NCBI GenBank assembly: GCA_944324305.1
Contig: CALUVV010000004.1
Span: 62,001-126,000, forward strand
Length of the DNA stretch: 64,000 nucleotides
Source of the DNA: Candidatus Gastranaerophilales bacterium
Lineage (GTDB): Bacteria; Cyanobacteriota; Vampirovibrionia; Gastranaerophilales; Gastranaerophilaceae
Direction of reading: 5' to 3'
In this document: positions 59,209-64,000 of the stretch, piece by piece
Numbering within the stretch: the stretch's first letter is position 1
Layout: each line of letters starts with the position of its first letter
The notes under the pieces: generated by a model
The model's database searches: none
Seen by the model: the letters and a program-made list of their open reading frames with translations, nothing else
What the model was told of the DNA's origin: nothing
Made by a program: the position numbers and the translations under genes

Positions 59209-61357
59209 AAATAATTTATATAAAATACGTCCGGCAGGACGTCATTTGTTTACAATAGGTAAGGATTTAATAAAAGATCCCCAAGCTGCAATTATTGAGC
59301 TGGTAAAAAATGCCTACGATGCAGATTCTTCATCTGTTGACATATCTTTTGAAATTTCTGAAAACAGAGATAAAATATCAATAAAAATAAAAGATTTTGG
59401 TCATGGGATGTCGAAAGAAGACGTATTAAAAAAATGGCTTGTTCCTTCAACTAACAATAAAGAGAAACAAAAGCTAACTCCAAACGGTCGTATAATGCAA
59501 GGTAAAAAAGGGGTTGGGCGTTATGCGGTGTCATTAATTGGTGATGACTTGTTGATGGAAACTGTTGATAAAAATGGACATAAGTCCCAAATATATATAA
59601 ATTGGGATGAGTTTAATAAATATGAATATTTAGATGAAGTTAATATACTTGTTGATTTTTCAAAAGTTTCTGAACATTCAGGAACAGAACTTATTGCCAC
59701 CGCAGGAATTGAGCAAGTGCAATATTGGACAAAAAAAAATACTGATGGTTGGATAAATATAAATGAATTAAAAAAAGAATTAAAAAAAATGCTTTCACCT
59801 AATAAAGATCCCGAAGATATTTTTGAAATAAATTTAATTCTGAAAAATTTTGAAGGGAATAATGATGAATTGCAAATTCCAGTGAAACCTTTCCCCTTTT
59901 TTGATATTTATGACTATAGAATTTCCGGGAGTTTTACAAAAGATGGGAACGGGACTTTTAAATATCAGAATTATAAATCTGGCAAATTGATAGAAGAAAA
60001 CATTATTCTAAATGAGTATGTAAAATGCGGAAATGTAGAAATTGATATTAAAGTATATGATCGTGAAACAGATTCATTAAGAAATCTTATCGGACGTGGA
60101 TTAACAAATGAAAATGGTGCATATCTTAATGTTCAGGAAACCAAAAATATATTAACTGCAGCGTCGGGTATCGGTGTATATAGAAATGGTTTTAGAATAA
60201 GACCTTTGGGAGATCCTGGGTTTGATTGGCTACATTTAGACACACAACGTGTGCAAGATCCGTCTTTTATTATAGGTAATAATCAGGTTATAGGTGTTAT
60301 AAATATTGAAAGTGAAGATAAGTCAGGTCTGGAAGAAAAGAGTGCCCGAGATGGTTTGAAAGAGAATGAAGCATACGAAAATCTTGTAGATATTATCAAT
60401 GTTGTTTTAAATGTTTTAGAAAGAAAACGTTATGATTATAAACGCTCAATAGATAAAAAAAAGAACAAAATAACCAAAACAGAAAGTTTATTAGATTATA
60501 CAAATACAGAAAAAGAGATTGAACAGGTATTAATCAATGATAATATTCCAAAAGAAACTGCGAAGAAAGTTTTAAACGTAATTTCAAAAACAAAACAAGA
60601 AAAAGAACAGGAATACAATATTATATCAGAGCATATTGCCAGATATGAAGGTCAGGCAACTCTTGGTAAAATAATGGATATAGTCCTTCATGAAGCAAGA
60701 AAACCTTTGAATTTCTTCTCTAACCAAATCAAAAACACAGAGTATTGGGCAAATGAATTAAAAGAAAATTACAGTGAAGAAAACCTAAATAATTTATTGG
60801 ATATTTTATCAGATTATAAATTAAATACTAAATTATTAGCAGATTTATTTCGAAGATTAGATCCTCTTTCATCTAAAAACAGAGGAGCTAAAAAAGAATT
60901 GAATATAAATAAGATTATAAAACAATCATTAAATATATTTCAAAATAAATTCCAAGATTTGAATATTGAATTAATTATTAATTGTAACCCAGATATAGTA
61001 TATTTTGCATGGGAGCAAGATTTAATTGTTATCTTAACAAATTTGCTTGAAAATAGTATTTATTGGATAGAAAAAAACAATCCTTCAAAAAAGATTATAA
61101 ATATATCTGTTCAAAAAAAAGATCATGGTTTTAAAATGGAAATTATTGATACAGGAGAAGAAATTCCGGAATCAGCAATAGAAAGCGGATCAATATTTGA
61201 ACCGGGTTATACTTCAAAACCAAAAGGAACAGGTAGTGGTTTAGGGTTAGCATTAGCAGGAGAAGCCGCTTCAAGAAATAATTTAGTCTTAAAAGCAATT
61301 AGTCACAAGAATGGGGCTCATTTTGATTTAGAAACAAAGGAAATAATTAATGATTAG
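59201..61357 (+). CDS. Dual-GHKL protein: MutL/MORC-like ATPase fused to a histidine kinase core
   Basis: A 718-residue protein. The N-terminal ATPase has Bergerat-fold motifs ELVKNAYDAD (Glu33, Asn37, Asp40), KDFGHGM (Asp65) and GKKGVGRYA (101-109), of the HATPase_c_3 (MutL/Hsp90/MORC) type. Residues about 230-400 form a transducer-like region (IYRNGFRIRPLGD-type motif GVYRNGFRIRPLGDPG). A Lys/Glu-rich coiled coil (about 405-490) leads to a dimerisation/phosphoacceptor helix GKIMDIVLHEARKPL with His497, then a second ATPase: N box LLENS (Glu617, Asn618), G1 DTGEE (Asp650), F box IFEPGYTS, G2 GTGSGLGLAL (676-685). It starts at a TTG inside the methyltransferase gene. I infer a DNA-clamp-like sensor feeding a phosphorelay to the next gene. 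Confidence 0.87.
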   Translation: MVENNLYKIRPAGRHLFTIGKDLIKDPQAAIIELVKNAYDADSSSVDISFEISENRDKISIKIKDFGHGMSKEDVLKKWLVPSTNNKEKQKLTPNGRIMQGKKGVGRYAVSLIGDDLLMETVDKNGHKSQIYINWDEFNKYEYLDEVNILVDFSKVSEHSGTELIATAGIEQVQYWTKKNTDGWININELKKELKKMLSPNKDPEDIFEINLILKNFEGNNDELQIPVKPFPFFDIYDYRISGSFTKDGNGTFKYQNYKSGKLIEENIILNEYVKCGNVEIDIKVYDRETDSLRNLIGRGLTNENGAYLNVQETKNILTAASGIGVYRNGFRIRPLGDPGFDWLHLDTQRVQDPSFIIGNNQVIGVINIESEDKSGLEEKSARDGLKENEAYENLVDIINVVLNVLERKRYDYKRSIDKKKNKITKTESLLDYTNTEKEIEQVLINDNIPKETAKKVLNVISKTKQEKEQEYNIISEHIARYEGQATLGKIMDIVLHEARKPLNFFSNQIKNTEYWANELKENYSEENLNNLLDILSDYKLNTKLLADLFRRLDPLSSKNRGAKKELNINKIIKQSLNIFQNKFQDLNIELIINCNPDIVYFAWEQDLIVILTNLLENSIYWIEKNNPSKKIINISVQKKDHGFKMEIIDTGEEIPESAIESGSIFEPGYTSKPKGTGSGLGLALAGEAASRNNLVLKAISHKNGAHFDLETKEIIND

Positions 61358-62414
61358 TTTTAAAATTTTGCATTTGGAAGATGAACAAGAAAATATTATA
61401 AATTTTCAAAGAACAATAACCCGTTATAACAGACAGCACGATTGTAATATACAATATGAAGCTGTTTTAACAATAGAAGAATTTAACAAAAAAAATATTA
61501 AGGAATATGATGCTATAATTATAGATATCAAGCTTAATGGTAAAGCTGGTGAAGGCTATACTGCTCTTAACAAAATGCAAAAAGCATTGGAGCGGATTCC
61601 GTCTGTAATATATACCGGAACCGATTCTCAAAATGACAATAAATATGCTTTAAAAACTTTTACAAAGGGCGAGGATAATGTTGATGAAGATATTTTGGAT
61701 TTTTTTGTAGGTATATATAAAACAGGAATTATGAATATTCTTGGAGGAAAAGGGCAAATAGAGCTGGTTCTATCTAAAATTTATAATAACAACATCAGGC
61801 ATAATATAGATGAATGGCTAAATTTAGCAGAAGAAGATCCTGTTAAAACAGAAACTTCATTACTGCGTTTTATTGGACACTGTTTAGAAGATACATTACA
61901 TAAAGATTGTGAACAAACTTATTCTACTGAGATGTATATTTCTCCTTTGTTAAATGAAGAATTGTCTCCGGGGCTTATTATAGAAGATAGTCATCAGAAT
62001 AAATTTATAATAATAACTCCTGCTTGTGATTTGGCATTTCATGGTAATAGTAGAAAATCGGAGACATTACAATTATGTTCTATTGAAGATGTTACAAAAC
62101 AATTTCCAGGAACATCGCAATCAGCAAAAAGCAAACGTTGTGCTGCAATAAACAATTGTAATAATTTGTTCCATCATTTACCTAAATGTAAAATATTTGA
62201 TGGGGGCTTAATCAATTTTCAGGGTTTAAAAACCATTGAAATATCAGAAGTTGAGAATGGGAATTATAAATCTATTGCAAAAATCGCTTCTTCATATTTA
62301 AAAAATATACTTGCAAGATTTTCTGGTTACTATGCCCGACAAGGTCAGCCTGATATTTTAATAGATATAGAAGCAATAGAACATGAAATTGCAGAGCAAT
62401 CAGAGGTTAATTAA
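61350..62414 (+). CDS. Receiver-domain protein with unrecognised C-terminal domain
   Basis: A 354-residue protein. Residues 1-120 form a CheY-like receiver: acidic pocket LEDE (Glu10, Asp11, Glu12), phosphoacceptor Asp59 in IIIDIKLNG, Thr89 in IYTGTD and Lys106 in FTKGED. Residues about 150-345 do not match an output domain I know; they contain YISPLLNEELSPGLIIEDS, FIIITPACDLAF, KRCAAINNCNNLFHHLPKC and GGLINFQGLKTIEI. The Cys/His content suggests metal binding. It overlaps the kinase gene by 8 bases, so the two form a cognate pair. The end overlaps the convergent vsr gene by 15 bases. Confidence 0.82.
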   Translation: MISFKILHLEDEQENIINFQRTITRYNRQHDCNIQYEAVLTIEEFNKKNIKEYDAIIIDIKLNGKAGEGYTALNKMQKALERIPSVIYTGTDSQNDNKYALKTFTKGEDNVDEDILDFFVGIYKTGIMNILGGKGQIELVLSKIYNNNIRHNIDEWLNLAEEDPVKTETSLLRFIGHCLEDTLHKDCEQTYSTEMYISPLLNEELSPGLIIEDSHQNKFIIITPACDLAFHGNSRKSETLQLCSIEDVTKQFPGTSQSAKSKRCAAINNCNNLFHHLPKCKIFDGGLINFQGLKTIEISEVENGNYKSIAKIASSYLKNILARFSGYYARQGQPDILIDIEAIEHEIAEQSEVN

Positions 62415-62813
62415 ATTAGCTTCTATTATTTTAACGCAATGGGTTATATCTTTTTTTATTTCATCATCCCAAAAACGTAATACCGTCCATCCTTGAGACT
62501 TTAAAGTTTCATTAACTTTTCGATCCCGTTCAATATTGCCACCAATTTTTTTAATCCAAAATTCAGAATTTGTACCTATCCGTTTTTTTTGATTTTCCCA
62601 GTCGTAGCCATGCCAAAACTTGCTGTCACAAAAGATTGCAATTTTCTGCTTCTTAAATACAATATCCGGTTTACCATATATATCCTTACAATTTTTTCTG
62701 TACCTGTGGCCTTTTGCCCACAAAGCCTTTCTAAGAATAACCTCAATTTTTGTATCCTTATTCTTAATGGCTTTCATATTTTTACTACGTTGTTCTTTTG
62801 TTAATACATCCAT
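62400..62813 (-). CDS. vsr: Very short patch repair (Vsr) endonuclease
   Basis: A 137-residue protein of the Vsr family, which nicks T:G mismatches that arise by deamination of 5-methylcytosine at methylated sites. Visible motifs are the N-terminal TKEQRSKNMKAIKNKDTKIEVILRKALWAKGHRYR, YGKPDIVFKKQKIAIFCD with the catalytic Asp, FWHGYDW with the His, SEFWIKKIGGNIERDRKVNETLKSQGW and VLRFWDDEI. Presence next to a cytosine methyltransferase is the usual arrangement. The zinc-binding Cys/His set of E. coli Vsr is not complete. Convergent with the receiver gene. Confidence 0.94.
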   Translation of the reverse strand: MDVLTKEQRSKNMKAIKNKDTKIEVILRKALWAKGHRYRKNCKDIYGKPDIVFKKQKIAIFCDSKFWHGYDWENQKKRIGTNSEFWIKKIGGNIERDRKVNETLKSQGWTVLRFWDDEIKKDITHCVKIIEANLINL

Positions 62814-62992
62814 ATAACATATTATATACTAAATCAAAAAGTTTAAAAAGAATATATAACTGCAATTAAGCAGGAACTTATTAATTATTGAAGAATAATA
62901 ATTAACCTTTATTAAAGATTTGTGCTTTGTTCAAAATAAACTCTTTTCATAACTATTTTGCATACAAACTATGTCAAAAATGGACACTCTAC
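62814..62992. other. Intergenic region between vsr and the DUF1643 gene
   Basis: 179 bases, A/T-rich. It should hold the promoter of vsr, which starts at 62813 on the minus strand, but I see no convincing -10/-35 pair, hairpin or coding potential. Confidence 0.5.
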
Positions 62993-63670
62993 TTATCTTT
63001 TAATAAGAGTTGCCAAGTTTTCAAAACCGCCTAATCCGTTCCAAACCCGCTTATCCGGATGGTGATTAATTTTATTGACAACTTCCGGGTTTACACCTAT
63101 TACAAAAGTCTGTTTATCTTTAAGGGTTGTTTCTATATCTTCAATTAGATTTTTGCAATACGAATCGTTTTCTTTGCCATGTCCCCAGGCAAATACGACA
63201 TCTTTATTTTCAATATTATTTAGCTGCGTTAAGTAGTTGATAATAAATTCTTTGTTTGTTGCATTAGTGCTTTTTAGAGAATGTTTTGAAGGATTAGGTG
63301 TTCTTAGTGAAAATAAATTAAGGATTTCGACCACACCATATCCTGATTTTTCTGCCAGTTTTATACAGTTTTTGATTGTATCATCATTATTGTCAGGATT
63401 TGCATAGCTCGGGTTATACAAAATATACACTAATGTTTTACTATTGTTGTTTAGTTTGTAGCTTGCAAAATATCTGTGTTTATATGGATATTTGTCAAAT
63501 AAATATTTAAGATTAAATTCACTGATTTCTTTTGAACTGTATATTTCGTTTTTAGAAAATGCCATAAACCCGTTGCCTGAAACTAATTCTTTTACAAGAA
63601 AATCTTCCAACTCAAGTTTTTTGTTTGTATCATTTGAGTTGTTAATTAGTTCAATAAGTTTTTCAGTCAT
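62993..63670 (-). CDS. DUF1643 domain protein
   Basis: A 225-residue protein. Residues about 50-215 match DUF1643: YPYKHRYFASYKL, LVYILYNPSYANPDNNDDTIKNCIKLAEKSGYGVVEILNLFSLRTPNPS (usual MLNPSxAD, C, NLFa), NKDVVFAWGHG and HHPDKRVW. The N-terminal 45 residues are an extra helical extension. The family is uncharacterised and often found in phages, plasmids and defence islands. AAAGGAGTT precedes the ATG. It lies 25 bases downstream of an interrupted gene in the same orientation. Confidence 0.83.
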   Translation of the reverse strand: MTEKLIELINNSNDTNKKLELEDFLVKELVSGNGFMAFSKNEIYSSKEISEFNLKYLFDKYPYKHRYFASYKLNNNSKTLVYILYNPSYANPDNNDDTIKNCIKLAEKSGYGVVEILNLFSLRTPNPSKHSLKSTNATNKEFIINYLTQLNNIENKDVVFAWGHGKENDSYCKNLIEDIETTLKDKQTFVIGVNPEVVNKINHHPDKRVWNGLGGFENLATLIKR

Positions 63671-63695
63671 ATATAAACTCCTTTAATATTAGTCA

Positions 63696-64000
63696 TTAGA
63701 CAGTCTTGAAATGTTCTTCAAGCAGATTTGACATATAATCGACATAATCCTGACTTATTTTTGGATTTCCTGTAAGCTAGGTTTTCATTTGTTTTACATC
63801 TTCCAAACTTGTTTTGTCATAATCCGTAAAGTTTTCAGTATCTTTTAACCAATTATTAATTCTGATAAATGGGAATGGGTATCTAAATTTGTTAAAGTTA
63901 TTATAGGATTGAGAACTAAAGTGTTTTGGATAACCTTCTTTTGTAAGCCCATAACAATAAAATTTAATATCTAAATCTTTAAATAATTCTTCGGCTTTTT
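63696..64000 (-). pseudogene. 3' part of an unknown gene with an in-frame TAG
   Basis: The minus strand is open from the window edge, encoding about 73 residues (including EGYPKHFSSQSYNNFNKF, RYPFPFIRINNWLKD and DYDKTSLEDVKQMKT), to a TAG at 63779-63777. The same frame then continues 26 more sense codons (LTGNPKISQDYVDYMSNL, EEHFKTV) to TAA at 63698-63696, 25 bases before the DUF1643 gene. The continuation has normal composition, which suggests the TAG is a recent nonsense mutation, or a sequencing error, near the C-terminus. I do not recognise the family. The 5' end is outside the window, so the protein may still be functional in truncated form. Confidence 0.6.

Noticed and set aside
57068-62813. 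Detocs-type or other named two-component defence system
   Set aside because: A kinase and receiver are present, but no nucleosidase or other known Detocs effector; the association is with a methylase, nuclease and Vsr instead.
57000-64000. Prophage or integrative element
   Set aside because: No integrase, transposase, structural phage genes or att-like duplication is visible in the window; the single tRNA at 49.7 kb is 7 kb away and its 3' end is not repeated nearby as far as I can see.

Overview
The window is an A+T-rich bacterial chromosome segment that most resembles a gut or environmental non-photosynthetic cyanobacterial relative (Vampirovibrionia/Melainabacteria, probably order Gastranaerophilales). 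This is inferred from the murC-murB-ddl-ftsQ cluster, a Gram-negative envelope (KDO genes, TolC-type outer membrane channels, AsmA and WG-repeat lipoproteins), three scattered type IV prepilin-like proteins with the FTLAEV(L/M) N-terminus, and several large proteins without obvious homologues. No photosynthesis genes are present.

Layout. 1-4.6 kb: peptidoglycan and division genes (end of murC, murB, ddl, ftsQ) followed by nadE. 4.6-11.3 kb: a prepilin, two small XRE regulators, an MBL-fold hydrolase, rpmI-rplT, a YajQ-family protein, a 699-residue prepilin/YadA-head/S74-chaperone fusion, and panD. 11.4-16.8 kb: a minus-strand operon of two related membrane proteins plus a GH13 amylase-family enzyme. 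16.9-19.6 kb: kdsD-kdsC-queD-uppP. 19.7-23.3 kb: a STAS-like small protein, an ADP-ribosyltransferase-like membrane protein, an ion permease, and a prepilin with an 11-G tract in its leader. 23.3-27.8 kb: marR-emrA-emrB divergent from a TolC-like channel, with a palindromic operator between. 27.8-30.3 kb: a kinase-like protein, an exported protein and an SPL-like radical SAM protein. 30.3-37.5 kb: Leloir galactose genes (galT, galK, sugar symporter, galM) with a tail-anchored GH77-like protein among them. 37.6-46.0 kb: flavoprotein, DUF6506, a zinc/cadmium-type P-type ATPase divergent from an ArsR/SmtB repressor, thioredoxin, WG lipoprotein, AsmA-like, TspO and SGNH hydrolase. 46.1-49.7 kb: flavoprotein, DXS-like enzyme and an exported CMD-CMD-cupin protein. 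49.7 kb: tRNA-Thr(CGU). 49.8-56.8 kb: TetR, TolC, HlyD, double ATPase and two ABC-2 permeases (YbhGFSR-like exporter), then a MerR regulator.

From 57.0 kb to the end the window looks like a defence or restriction island that appears still richer in A+T: a DUF3883 nuclease-like protein, a complete cytosine-5 DNA methyltransferase, a 718-residue protein joining a MutL/MORC-like GHKL ATPase to a full histidine kinase core, a receiver-domain protein with an unrecognised C-terminal domain, and a convergent Vsr endonuclease. After it come a DUF1643 protein and the 3' part of a gene interrupted by an in-frame TAG. The phosphorelay-equipped restriction-modification cassette is the best candidate for a little-described system.

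Other strong observations are the phase-variable-looking prepilin, the prepilin/YadA/S74 fusion, the ADP-ribosyltransferase-like protein, the NadE with a degenerate glutaminase domain, symmetric metal-responsive divergent promoters, and several well-formed promoters whose predicted start site coincides with the start codon (leaderless transcripts).
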